DNA from: Candidatus Zhuqueibacterota bacterium
Lineage (GTDB): Bacteria > KSB1 > UBA2214
Length of the DNA stretch: 17,147 nt
Reading direction: 5' to 3'
Assembly: GCA_022706175.1 (NCBI GenBank)
Contig: JAKJDB010000011.1
Span: 1-17,147, forward strand
Each line of letters opens with the position of its first letter. The first letter of the stretch is position 1. The translations under genes and the position numbers were made by a program. Below, piece after piece: positions 8,303 to 14,631 of the stretch. The notes under the pieces were generated by a model. The model saw only the letters and a program-made list of their open reading frames with translations, was not told where the DNA came from and ran no database searches.

Positions 8303-8857
8303 GTGCACGATCAACACTGGATGGAAAAAATAGCGGGCGGAGATCACCAGGCCTTCCGACAGCTCTACGAGCACTATGCGCCCGCCATCTACCGACTCTG
8401 TCTGCGCTTTCTCAACAACCAGAGCGAAGCGGAGGATGCGGTTCAGGACATCTTTGTCAAAATCCACCACTCTCTCGCTGACTTTAAGGGCCGCAGCAAG
8501 CTCGCCACCTGGATCTATCGCATCAGCGTCAACCACTGCCTGAACCTTAAACGCAAACGTCGTCTGGCCTCCTTTTTGAACCTGGAGTTTCTCGATGCGT
8601 TCCATCCGGCACACGCTGATTCAGCGCCCGATCCTCAGCAAGCGCTGGAACAAGATGAAAGTGAAAAATTGCTCCGGCAGGCCATTCAAAAGCTGCCCAG
8701 CCGGCAGCGGCTGGCCCTTATTCTCAGCCGCTATGAAGGAAAAAGCTATCAGGAGATCGCTGAGGTCATGGCGTGCTCCATACCGGCAGTGGAAGCCTGC
8801 CTCCATCACGCCAAGAAGAACCTGGCGGCAGCGTTGAAAAAATACCTGGAAAAATAG
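8303..8857 (+). CDS. ECF-type RNA polymerase sigma factor
   Basis: This alternative sigma factor has only regions 2 and 4. With the GTG at 8303 (AAAGG at 8293-8297, five bases before it) it is 184 residues, normal for the class. ATG 8321 is an alternative but lacks a ribosome site, and extending the open frame to 8060 would overlap the lipoprotein gene. Region 2 spans about residues 17-89 (AFRQLYEHYAPAIYRL, then EAEDAVQDIFVKIHHSLADF and LATWIYRISVNHCLN). Region 4 spans 122-180 (LPSRQRLALILSRYEGKSYQEIAEVM, with a helix-turn-helix around 147-172). The anti-sigma gene follows directly, and the thiol-rich proteins after it suggest that this factor answers an envelope metal or thiol stress. Confidence in the class is very high; the signal is inferred. 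Confidence 0.95.
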   Translation: MHDQHWMEKIAGGDHQAFRQLYEHYAPAIYRLCLRFLNNQSEAEDAVQDIFVKIHHSLADFKGRSKLATWIYRISVNHCLNLKRKRRLASFLNLEFLDAFHPAHADSAPDPQQALEQDESEKLLRQAIQKLPSRQRLALILSRYEGKSYQEIAEVMACSIPAVEACLHHAKKNLAAALKKYLEK

Positions 8858-8858
8858 T

Positions 8859-8886
8859 GCAAGTTTTTCATCAAAACCGTGTCTAA
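8859..8886 (+). promoter_or_regulatory. Candidate ECF-dependent promoter between sigma and anti-sigma genes
   Basis: GCAAGTT (8859-8865), a 16-base spacer and TCTAA (8882-8886) compare with the sigmaE-type pattern GGAACTT-N16-TCTGA at 5/7 and 4/5 positions with identical spacing. The -35 part is followed by a T-run. The expected transcription start is near 8893, at the ATG of the anti-sigma gene (8894). The sigma factor of this operon is the obvious candidate to use it; this is inference. Confidence 0.45.
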
Positions 8887-8893
8887 TTGGTAT

Positions 8894-9343
8894 ATGAAGC
8901 AAAACCACGGCTACATACAAAAACGGCTTTTACTCTATTGGGATCAAGAGTTGGACGCCAAACAGGCTGATCGGGTGACCCGGCATCTGCAGCAGTGCTC
9001 AGCCTGCCGGGAGTATGCCGACCGGTTGCGGACGGTCTACGGCCGCTCGGCGGTTGAACCGCCCCCTCTGCCCCCGTTCCTGTGGACCAGGATCAACAGC
9101 CGGTTCGGCGCTCCGCCCTCGGCGTCATGGCAACGGATGCTCAAGCCCATGGCGGCCCTGGCGGTGATCGTGCTTTGTGTGTTCGCCGGCCGTTATCTGG
9201 GCGATACACCGGCAGCCGACGGCCCCGCTGCGGCGGTCAGCGAGGAACAGATGATCTATGACGCCCTGGGGCTGAACTTTACCGAGCCGTTGAGCGACTG
9301 GTCTCTGGCCGGCGCAGTGCAAACGCTATACAATAAACCGTAA
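8894..9343 (+). CDS. Membrane anti-sigma factor with HxxxCxxC zinc-finger motif
   Basis: This single-pass protein of 149 residues (from ATG 8894) should bind and silence the upstream ECF sigma factor at the inner membrane. An in-frame GTG at 8879 would add five residues; neither start has a clear ribosome site, and 8894 fits a leaderless message. The N-terminal cytoplasmic part has the pattern of ZAS-type anti-sigmas: IQKRLLLYWDQELDAKQADRVTRHLQQCSAC, here split as a helix (8-30) and His31-Cys35-Cys38. A Pro-rich linker (56-62) leads to a membrane helix at about 84-102, and a short periplasmic tail of about 45 residues follows. The tail is small, so sensing is more likely done by a partner, probably the next protein. 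The gap to that gene is 12 bases. Confidence 0.88.
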   Translation: MKQNHGYIQKRLLLYWDQELDAKQADRVTRHLQQCSACREYADRLRTVYGRSAVEPPPLPPFLWTRINSRFGAPPSASWQRMLKPMAALAVIVLCVFAGRYLGDTPAADGPAAAVSEEQMIYDALGLNFTEPLSDWSLAGAVQTLYNKP

Positions 9344-9355
9344 AGAGGCGATGCG

Positions 9356-9859
9356 GTGAAAAAAGGATTTCTAATCGCGCTGATTCTTCTGACCGTGGTC
9401 AACCTTTCCGCTCTGGCCACTTTAGTTTATCATCGTCTCCAGGGCTGTAAACCGGCCGTCCCATGCGCAGAAAATGCAAAATCCTGCGCCGGCCGGATGC
9501 ATAAAACGCTCGAATTGACCGACGCCCAACAGCGGGAATTCTTACACCGGCAGAGCGTGTACAATCAACAGACCGATCATCTGGCGCTTCAGCTGCACGA
9601 CTGCCGCATATGCCTCAGCCGTTGCCTGTTGCACGCGCCTACGGATACGGTTCAGCTGCAGGCCCTCCTCTGTCGCATGGATTCTCTGCAGAGCCTGCTG
9701 CACCGACGAGTGGTGCACCATCTACTGGAACAGAAAAGCTATCTCTCTGCACAACAACAGGAAAAGTTTTTTTCCATGATTCTCAAACAATGCACTCTGA
9801 ATGCAAAATCATGCTGTACCTCATCAACTGAACCGTTCACAAAGGAGACAGAACCGTGA
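9356..9859 (+). CDS. Cys/His-rich periplasmic protein of CpxP/Spy/CnrX (Metal_resist) type
   Basis: This 167-residue protein starts at GTG 9356, with GAGG at 9345-9348. A membrane helix (residues 4-25) anchors it, and the rest should be periplasmic. LELTDAQQREFLHRQ (52-66) and LSAQQQEKFFSMIL (130-143) are the two LTxxQ-like elements that frame the helical hairpin of this superfamily, whose members include the metal sensor CnrX and the zinc-binding ZraP. Unusually it carries ten Cys (31, 37, 44, 83, 86, 90, 106, 146, 153, 154) and nine His, including HDCRICLSRC in the hairpin. This points to soft-metal or thiol chemistry. By position it is the likely sensor partner of the anti-sigma factor. 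Its TGA overlaps the GTG of the next gene (GTGA, 9856-9859), indicating coupled translation. Confidence 0.78.
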   Translation: MKKGFLIALILLTVVNLSALATLVYHRLQGCKPAVPCAENAKSCAGRMHKTLELTDAQQREFLHRQSVYNQQTDHLALQLHDCRICLSRCLLHAPTDTVQLQALLCRMDSLQSLLHRRVVHHLLEQKSYLSAQQQEKFFSMILKQCTLNAKSCCTSSTEPFTKETEP

Positions 9860-10161
9860 AAAAACGCTTGCTGATTCTAGCTGTCGTGGCGTTGGCGCTG
9901 GTCATCGCCGGCTCTATGATCTATACCCACTCGATCTCTGCCGGGCCGTCGGCCGCCATCGCGGCGGACAAAGCCGTTGAGAAAGATTGCGCCAAAGACT
10001 GCCCGAAGGCCAAATCGGGCTGCTGCGACAAGGCTAAAGAAACCCAGCCCGGCTGCTGCGACAAAGCAAAAGAGACTAAGCCGGGTTGCTGCGACAAGGC
10101 CAAAGAGACCAAGCCGGGGTGCTGCGAGAAAAAGGCTCCTGCCGAAGGCGATAAAAAGTAA
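9856..10161 (+). CDS. Membrane-tethered protein with tandem Cys-Cys repeats
   Basis: This 101-residue protein starts at GTG 9856, overlapping the preceding stop by two bases (GTGA); AAAGGAG lies about nine bases upstream inside the previous gene. Residues 4-24 form a membrane helix or signal anchor, followed by a short spacer with an AA motif that might be cut. The rest is a low-complexity tail: Cys45 and Cys49, then three copies of the 11-residue unit GCCDKAKETxP and a partial fourth GCCEKK, with Cys pairs 56-57, 67-68, 78-79 and 89-90. That makes ten Cys in the last 57 residues, mixed with many Lys. The composition suggests a metal-buffering or metal-handing tail outside the membrane. I know no named family for it. 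A strong terminator directly follows, so this is the last gene of the operon. Confidence 0.8.
   Translation: MKKRLLILAVVALALVIAGSMIYTHSISAGPSAAIAADKAVEKDCAKDCPKAKSGCCDKAKETQPGCCDKAKETKPGCCDKAKETKPGCCEKKAPAEGDKK
10018..10134 (+). repeat. 33-base in-frame tandem repeat encoding GCCDKAKETxP units
   Basis: Units lie at 10018-10050, 10051-10083 and 10084-10116, with a partial fourth at 10117-10134. The copies differ almost only at third codon positions (for example Ala GCT/GCA/GCC, Gly GGC/GGT/GGG), while the protein unit is conserved. That suggests selection on the peptide rather than very recent duplication. Confidence 0.9.
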
Positions 10162-10177
10162 TTTCATGTCCGTTACT

Positions 10178-10208
10178 AAAAAATCCTCCACCCTGTGGGG
10201 GATTTTTT
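10178..10208 (+). terminator. Strong Rho-independent terminator of the sigma operon
   Basis: AAAAAATCCTCCAC (10178-10191) pairs with GTGGGGGATTTTTT (10195-10208), 14 pairs with one G-U wobble and a 3-base loop, ending in six T. The A and T runs make it potentially bidirectional, but only + strand genes flank it. Confidence 0.92.
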
Positions 10209-10243
10209 ATTTCCTCAGCACTCACTATCAAAGGCGTTAACGC

Positions 10244-11485
10244 ATGATCACTCATGAGGCGATGGCGTATCTGTTCGGCCTCGAACACTTCGGATGGCAA
10301 CTGGGACTGGAGCGCATGCAGGCTTTGATGGCCGACCTGGGAAATCCCCATCACTCTTTGCGCACCGTGCATGTGGCCGGAACAAACGGCAAGGGCTCGG
10401 TGTGCGCTATGATCGCCTCAGCCCTGTCCTGCAGCGGCGCCAGGACCGGACTGTACACCTCCCCGCATCTGCTGAAAGCGGAGGAGCGCATTCGCATCGA
10501 CGGCGCCGAGATCGCAGAGGCGGAGTTCGTCGCGCTGATCAATGAACTGCGGCCGTTTTTCGACAAGCACCAATGCACCTTTTTTGAAGCGTTGACCGCC
10601 ATGGCGTTCCTCCACTTTCAACGCCGGCGGGTCGATGCGGCGGTGATCGAGGTGGGGCTGGGCGGCAGGCTGGATGCCACCAATGTGTTGCAGCCGCTGC
10701 TCACAGTGATCACCCAGATCGATTTCGACCACACCGATCATCTCGGGCGGACGCTGGAAGAGATCGCGGCAGAGAAGGCCGGGATCATCAAGCCCGGCAC
10801 GCCCTGTGTGGCCGGAGCGCTGCCGTTAGCCGCTGCCCGGGTCATCTACTCAAAGGGCGGCATCATACCGGCGCGCCGAACCTGCCGCGTCTCCAGCCTG
10901 ATGATGACGCCCAACGGCTCTTTTTTCACCTTGACCGCCTCCGGAAAAACGCTGGACCTGACCCTGCCCCTGGCGGGGCCGCACCAGGTGGCCAATGCCT
11001 GTGTGGCGGCGCAGGCGTGCCTGAGCCTGCAGATGGATCCGGCGGCTGTTATCCGCGGCCTGAGAGAGGTGCAGTGGCCGGGCCGGTTTGAGCGCGTATG
11101 CGATGCCCCTCTGACGATCATCGATGTCGGTCACAACCTCTCGGGGATCCGCCGGGTTCGCTGGATGATCGATCATTTTTATCCGGAAAAACAGGTCAAC
11201 CTGGTCATGGGCGTGCTGAAAGACAAAGATTACTCTGCCATGGTGCGCTGGTTACCGAAACGGCTGCGGCGGGTTTTCGCCGTTTCCCCCGCCTCCTCCC
11301 GGGCTCTGCCGGCCGACCAACTGGCCGCTCTGATCAGCTGCGCACCGGCGCAGAGCTGCGGCTCAGCGGCCGAAGCGGTAGCCGCTGCCTGGGGCCAGAC
11401 CGGTCCGGACGATATGATCTGCATCCTGGGCTCTCATTACCTGGCGGCCGAGGCGCTGGCTGCAATAAAACGCTTGACAAAATAA
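10244..11485 (+). CDS. folC: Dihydrofolate synthase / folylpolyglutamate synthase
   Basis: This cytoplasmic Mur-ligase-family enzyme adds glutamate to dihydropteroate and to folates using ATP. The 413 residues start at ATG 10244 behind a weak AAAGGCG. Visible motifs: the ATP loop GTNGKGS (46-52), the folate/ATP loop TSPHLLKAEERIRIDG, EVGLGGRLDATNVL, and TQIDFDHTDHLG with EKAGIIKPGTP. In the C-terminal domain the usual DGAHNP is DVGHNLSGI; a similar D-x-GHN form occurs in Bacteroidota FolC. Whether it does one or both reactions cannot be told from sequence. It lies alone between the sigma operon terminator and the ABC ATPase gene, whose promoter begins inside its last codons. Confidence 0.96.
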   Translation: MITHEAMAYLFGLEHFGWQLGLERMQALMADLGNPHHSLRTVHVAGTNGKGSVCAMIASALSCSGARTGLYTSPHLLKAEERIRIDGAEIAEAEFVALINELRPFFDKHQCTFFEALTAMAFLHFQRRRVDAAVIEVGLGGRLDATNVLQPLLTVITQIDFDHTDHLGRTLEEIAAEKAGIIKPGTPCVAGALPLAAARVIYSKGGIIPARRTCRVSSLMMTPNGSFFTLTASGKTLDLTLPLAGPHQVANACVAAQACLSLQMDPAAVIRGLREVQWPGRFERVCDAPLTIIDVGHNLSGIRRVRWMIDHFYPEKQVNLVMGVLKDKDYSAMVRWLPKRLRRVFAVSPASSRALPADQLAALISCAPAQSCGSAAEAVAAAWGQTGPDDMICILGSHYLAAEALAAIKRLTK

Positions 11486-11502
11486 AAATTAATTGATAAA
11501 TT
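11474..11502 (+). promoter_or_regulatory. Sigma70-like promoter for the ABC ATPase gene
   Basis: A perfect TTGACA (11474-11479) overlaps the end of folC; 17 bases later stands TAAATT (11497-11502), a 4/6 match to the -10. Transcription from here would give a leader of about 100 bases before the TTG start at 11609. An 8-base inverted pair, TAATTGAT (11490-11497) and ATCAATTA (11553-11560), surrounds the presumed start and might be an operator, or chance in AT-rich sequence. Confidence 0.55.
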
Positions 11503-11608
11503 CTATCACGCGTGTTCCTGCAAAGCCTCTTAAACACTCCAAAACATTCTCCATCAATTACTGCGTTCGAGGTGCTGACCATCATAACCTATAGGACTGG
11601 AGCGTTTC

Positions 11609-12703
11609 TTGGCAAGCGTTGAACTGAAGCAAGTAAGCAAGCTCTTTGATAACACCGTCAAGGCCGTGGATGCGGTGGATATCTTTATCAAGGATAAGGA
11701 ATTTGTCGTTCTTGTTGGTCCTTCGGGCTGCGGCAAATCGACCACCCTGCGCATGATCGCCGGGTTGGAGGAAATCACCTCCGGCGAAATCAAAATCGGT
11801 GATAGAGTCGTCAATCAGGTTGCTCCCAAAGACCGTGATATCGCCATGGTATTTCAGAATTATGCGCTGTATCCCCACATGACGGTTTATGAGAACATGG
11901 CGTTCGGTCTCAAGCTGCGTAAATATCCAAAACACGAGATCGAAACGCGCGTCCGCGAAGCGGCGGAGATTTTAAGCATCAGCAGCCTGTTGCAGCGCAA
12001 GCCCAAGGCGCTCTCCGGAGGTCAGCGGCAACGCGTGGCGGTCGGCCGTGCGATTGTGCGCAAGCCGCAGGTTTTTCTTTTTGACGAACCCCTCTCCAAT
12101 CTGGATGCCAAACTGCGCATTCAAATGCGCACCGAGATCTCCAAGCTGCACTCCAGATTGGAAACCACCATGATTTACGTCACCCATGACCAGGTGGAAG
12201 CCATGACCATGGGCGACCGCATCGTGGTCATGCGCGATGGGCGCATTCAGCAGATCGACACACCGCTCAATCTCTATCACCGGCCGCAGAACAAATTTGT
12301 CGCCGGCTTTATCGGCAGCCCGGCGATGAATTTCATCGACGGCGAGCTGATCAAGGAAAATGGGCTGCGCTTCAAGACCGCCCACTGGGCCTTGCCCGTG
12401 CCCGAAGGCGAGCACCGGCAAGCGCTGGCTGCCTTCATCGGTCAACCGGTGACGTTGGGCATTAGACCGGAGGATCTTGCGGTCGCCACGGACGCCGGCG
12501 GCGCCAGTACCCTGACCTGCAAGGTCGATGTCGTCGAACCCATGGGCAACGAGACGTTCATCTATCTCAACGCCGGCGCCGACACCCTTGTAGCCCGAAT
12601 GTCGCTGACCGCCCTGCCGACGGTTTTTTCCAATTTCGCTGTGCAAATCGACATGAACAAAGCTCACTTTTTCGACAAAAAAACGGAACAGGTCATCCGC
12701 TAA
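11609..12703 (+). CDS. Sugar/glycerol-3-phosphate-type ABC transporter ATPase (UgpC/MsmK/MalK family)
   Basis: This ATPase energises binding-protein-dependent uptake of sugars or related solutes. It starts at TTG 11609 with GGAG at 11599-11602; the resulting MASVELKQVSKLF is the usual beginning of this family. The 364 residues hold Walker A GPSGCGKST (37-45), the Q-loop Gln83, signature LSGGQRQR (135-142), Walker B VFLFDEP (155-161), D-loop SNLDAKL and switch His193 (THDQVEAMTMGDR). They also hold a full C-terminal regulatory/TOBE region (about 235-364) with GIRPEDL. No permease or binding protein lies nearby, so it is probably a shared ATPase serving transporters encoded elsewhere, as known for MsmK. 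The exact substrate cannot be read, so no symbol is assigned. Confidence 0.93.
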   Translation: MASVELKQVSKLFDNTVKAVDAVDIFIKDKEFVVLVGPSGCGKSTTLRMIAGLEEITSGEIKIGDRVVNQVAPKDRDIAMVFQNYALYPHMTVYENMAFGLKLRKYPKHEIETRVREAAEILSISSLLQRKPKALSGGQRQRVAVGRAIVRKPQVFLFDEPLSNLDAKLRIQMRTEISKLHSRLETTMIYVTHDQVEAMTMGDRIVVMRDGRIQQIDTPLNLYHRPQNKFVAGFIGSPAMNFIDGELIKENGLRFKTAHWALPVPEGEHRQALAAFIGQPVTLGIRPEDLAVATDAGGASTLTCKVDVVEPMGNETFIYLNAGADTLVARMSLTALPTVFSNFAVQIDMNKAHFFDKKTEQVIR

Positions 12704-12942
12704 CAACGCGTCCTTACCTGAACCATTCTAATTCAATCATTCGAGATACCGCCCAGCCCACAGGAGGGCAGGCCAACGCCGTCCGCATCGTCGCAGCGCG
12801 GCTCAGGCACGCCTCTCCCCCAAGGCTGCGTCAGTCTTGCACCACCGTACCATCAGCAGGATAGGGGCTTTCAAACCTTCTCGTCCGCCGGCTAACACAT
12901 AGGACAACATTTTTTCAACCCCAACCATAAAAGAGGATTCTC
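12704..12942 (+). promoter_or_regulatory. C-rich, G-poor rho leader, possible Rho-loading (autoregulatory) region
   Basis: The 239 bases before rho contain no credible gene. A hand count gives about 85 C and 49 G, a strand bias expected of Rho utilisation sites; many YC steps occur, for instance around 12811-12822 and 12878-12890. A short imperfect hairpin (GCCcagCCC / GGGcaGGC near 12751-12774) is not followed by T residues. Rho is known to limit its own synthesis through its leader in Escherichia coli; applying this here is inference. AGAGGA before 12943 is the ribosome site of rho. Confidence 0.35.
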
Positions 12943-14190
12943 ATGGACATTGCAGAATTAAAAGGCAAAAAAATTGCCGAGCTCAACCAGCTTGCGCAGG
13001 ATTTAGGCGTTTCCGGCTGCACCGGTTTGCGTAAATCAGAATTGATCTTTAAAATCCTGGAAGAACAAACCAAGAAGGAAGGCTTGATCTTTGCCGAGGG
13101 GGTGCTTGAAGTTCTGCCGGATGGCTATGGGTTTCTTCGCTCGCCTGATTTTAACTATCTTCCCGGACCGGACGACATCTATGTCTCGCCTTCACAGATC
13201 AAGCGCTTCGGCTTGCGCACCGGCGACACCGTCTCCGGTCAGATCCGGCCGCCGAAGGAGAACGAAAGATTCTTCGCCCTGCTGAAAGTGGAGGCCGTTA
13301 ATTTTGAAAATCCCGAAGAAGCCAAATCCAAAATCCTCTTCGACAACCTGACGCCGCTCTATCCCAACCAACGCTTCAACCTGGAAACCACCAGCACCGA
13401 ACTCTCGATGCGCATCATGAACCTGCTTACCCCCCTGGGCAAAGGCCAGCGCGGTCTGATTGTGGCGCAGCCCAAGACCGGTAAAACCATGTTGCTGCAG
13501 AAAATCGCCAACGCCATCACCACCAATCATCCTGAAGTCAAGCTGATCGTGCTGCTGATCGATGAGCGTCCGGAAGAAGTGACCGACATGGAGCGCTCGG
13601 TCAAGGCCGAGGTGATCAGCTCGACGTTCGACGAGCCGGCCGAACGTCATGTTCAGGTCTCGGATATGGTGCTGGAAAAGGCGAAGCGGCTGACCGAATA
13701 CGGACAGGATGTCTGCATCCTGCTCGACAGCATCACCCGTCTGGCGCGCGCCCACAACGCCGTGGTGCCGCATTCCGGAAAAATCCTCTCCGGCGGTGTG
13801 GATGCCAACGCATTGCACCGGCCGAAACGGTTCTTCGGCGCTGCCCGCAACATCGAAGAGGGCGGCAGCCTGACCATCATCGCCACCGCGCTGATCGACA
13901 CGGGCAGCCGCATGGATGAGGTTATTTTTGAAGAGTTTAAGGGCACGGGCAACATGGAGCTGGTTCTGGATCGCCGGCTTTCCGACCGCCGCATCTATCC
14001 GGCCATCGACGTCAACCGCTCCAGCACTCGCAAGGAAGAGCTGTTGCTCGACGAAAAAGAGCTTAACCGGGTTTGGGTCCTGCGCAAGCTGCTGGCTGAG
14101 CTGAACACCGTGGAGGCCATGGAGTTTCTGCTCAACAAGATCCACGGCACCCGCTCCAACAAAAGCTTCCTCGAATCGATGAGTATGTAA
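12943..14190 (+). CDS. rho: Transcription termination factor Rho
   Basis: This hexameric RNA-dependent ATPase terminates transcription. The 415 residues start at ATG 12943 with AGAGGA upstream. In order: the Rho N-terminal helical domain ([19 protein letters not shown], 1-40); the cold-shock-like RNA-binding domain with GYGFLRS (61-67) and [10 protein letters not shown]; the P-loop AQPKTGKT (175-182); [13 protein letters not shown] (207-218); Walker [15 protein letters not shown] (257-270); the Q-loop region [19 protein letters not shown]; and the C-terminal [14 protein letters not shown]. Length is close to the 419 of E. coli, without the long acidic or Asn-rich insertions seen in some phyla. 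Codons look like those of its neighbours. It begins the block rho-rpmE-DUF1385-prfA-prmC. Confidence 0.98.
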   Translation: MDIAELKGKKIAELNQLAQDLGVSGCTGLRKSELIFKILEEQTKKEGLIFAEGVLEVLPDGYGFLRSPDFNYLPGPDDIYVSPSQIKRFGLRTGDTVSGQIRPPKENERFFALLKVEAVNFENPEEAKSKILFDNLTPLYPNQRFNLETTSTELSMRIMNLLTPLGKGQRGLIVAQPKTGKTMLLQKIANAITTNHPEVKLIVLLIDERPEEVTDMERSVKAEVISSTFDEPAERHVQVSDMVLEKAKRLTEYGQDVCILLDSITRLARAHNAVVPHSGKILSGGVDANALHRPKRFFGAARNIEEGGSLTIIATALIDTGSRMDEVIFEEFKGTGNMELVLDRRLSDRRIYPAIDVNRSSTRKEELLLDEKELNRVWVLRKLLAELNTVEAMEFLLNKIHGTRSNKSFLESMSM

Positions 14191-14212
14191 GTTTTTCTTG
14201 CAAATAAGGAAA

Positions 14213-14226
14213 AAAGTGCGTACTTT
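14213..14226 (+). promoter_or_regulatory. Small dyad in the rpmE leader
   Basis: AAAGT (14213-14217) and ACTTT (14222-14226) form a 5-base stem with loop GCGT, 43 bases before the rpmE start. TAAAAT at 14237-14242 could act as a -10, without a good -35. Several phyla have L31 leader structures that control rpmE; whether this is one is unknown. Confidence 0.2.
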
Positions 14227-14268
14227 GAATATTGCGTAAAATAGTTATGCTCTCAAAGGAGGTTTACT

Positions 14269-14490
14269 GTGAAACCGGGCATTCACCCTACTTATAATGT
14301 AAGCACTATCACCTGCGCATGCGGCGCCACGTTCAAGACGCGGTCCACAACCGGTGATCTGCATTTGGAAATCTGTTCCAGCTGCCATCCGTTTTTCACC
14401 GGTAAGCAGAAATTTATCGACACGGCCGGTCGCGTGGAAAAATTCCGCAAGAAATACGGCAAACAGGCGCCCGCGGAACCCCAGGCTTAG
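14269..14490 (+). CDS. rpmE: 50S ribosomal protein L31, zinc-binding form
   Basis: This is a small protein of the large ribosomal subunit that bridges to the 30S head. It starts at GTG 14269 behind a very strong AAAGGAGG (14256-14263). The 73 residues begin with KPGIHPTYN, and the four zinc-binding Cys at 16, 18, 36 and 39 (TCACGATF and EICSSCHPF) are all present, marking the C+ type. [25 protein letters not shown] is the standard C-terminal half, followed by a short Ala/Pro-rich tail. It lies between rho and a terminator. Confidence 0.98.
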   Translation: MKPGIHPTYNVSTITCACGATFKTRSTTGDLHLEICSSCHPFFTGKQKFIDTAGRVEKFRKKYGKQAPAEPQA

Positions 14491-14508
14491 CTTTCCCTTT
14501 CCGTAAGG

Positions 14509-14558
14509 AACGGAATAAATGCGCCCGGCGACGGACGCGGTTTATTCCGTTTTTTTTT
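14509..14558 (+). terminator. Rho-independent terminator after rpmE
   Basis: AACGGAATAAA (14509-14519) pairs with TTTATTCCGTT (14541-14551). The inner part of the stem (GCG/CGC, CCG/CGG) continues to a GCGA loop at 14528-14531, with one mismatch and a bulged G. Eight or nine T residues follow. It separates rho-rpmE from the DUF1385-prfA-prmC genes. Confidence 0.92.
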
Positions 14559-14631
14559 AACTGCGGGGAAACCGGACCGCATGGCCACGGGCTTTCCCGT
14601 ATCCGGTGTTCAAGACAGACAAGGACCAACC

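Noticed and set aside
10018..10134. CRISPR-like tandem repeats
   Set aside because: The 33-base units are contiguous without spacers, in frame, and differ at third codon positions; they encode a peptide repeat.
12751..12774. Terminator after the ABC ATPase
   Set aside because: The hairpin is imperfect and no T-tract follows.
13192..14145. Long antisense open frame across rho
   Set aside because: It is a shadow of rho codon structure; Rho is certain on the + strand and the antisense product has no recognisable domain. The same holds for 1069-2103 (-), 6710-7654 (+), 11972-12706 (-) and 15719-16366 (-).
14581..14631. Upstream start of the DUF1385 protein
   Set aside because: The extra 17 residues are not family-like and ATG 14632 has a good ribosome site and starts near the conserved motif.
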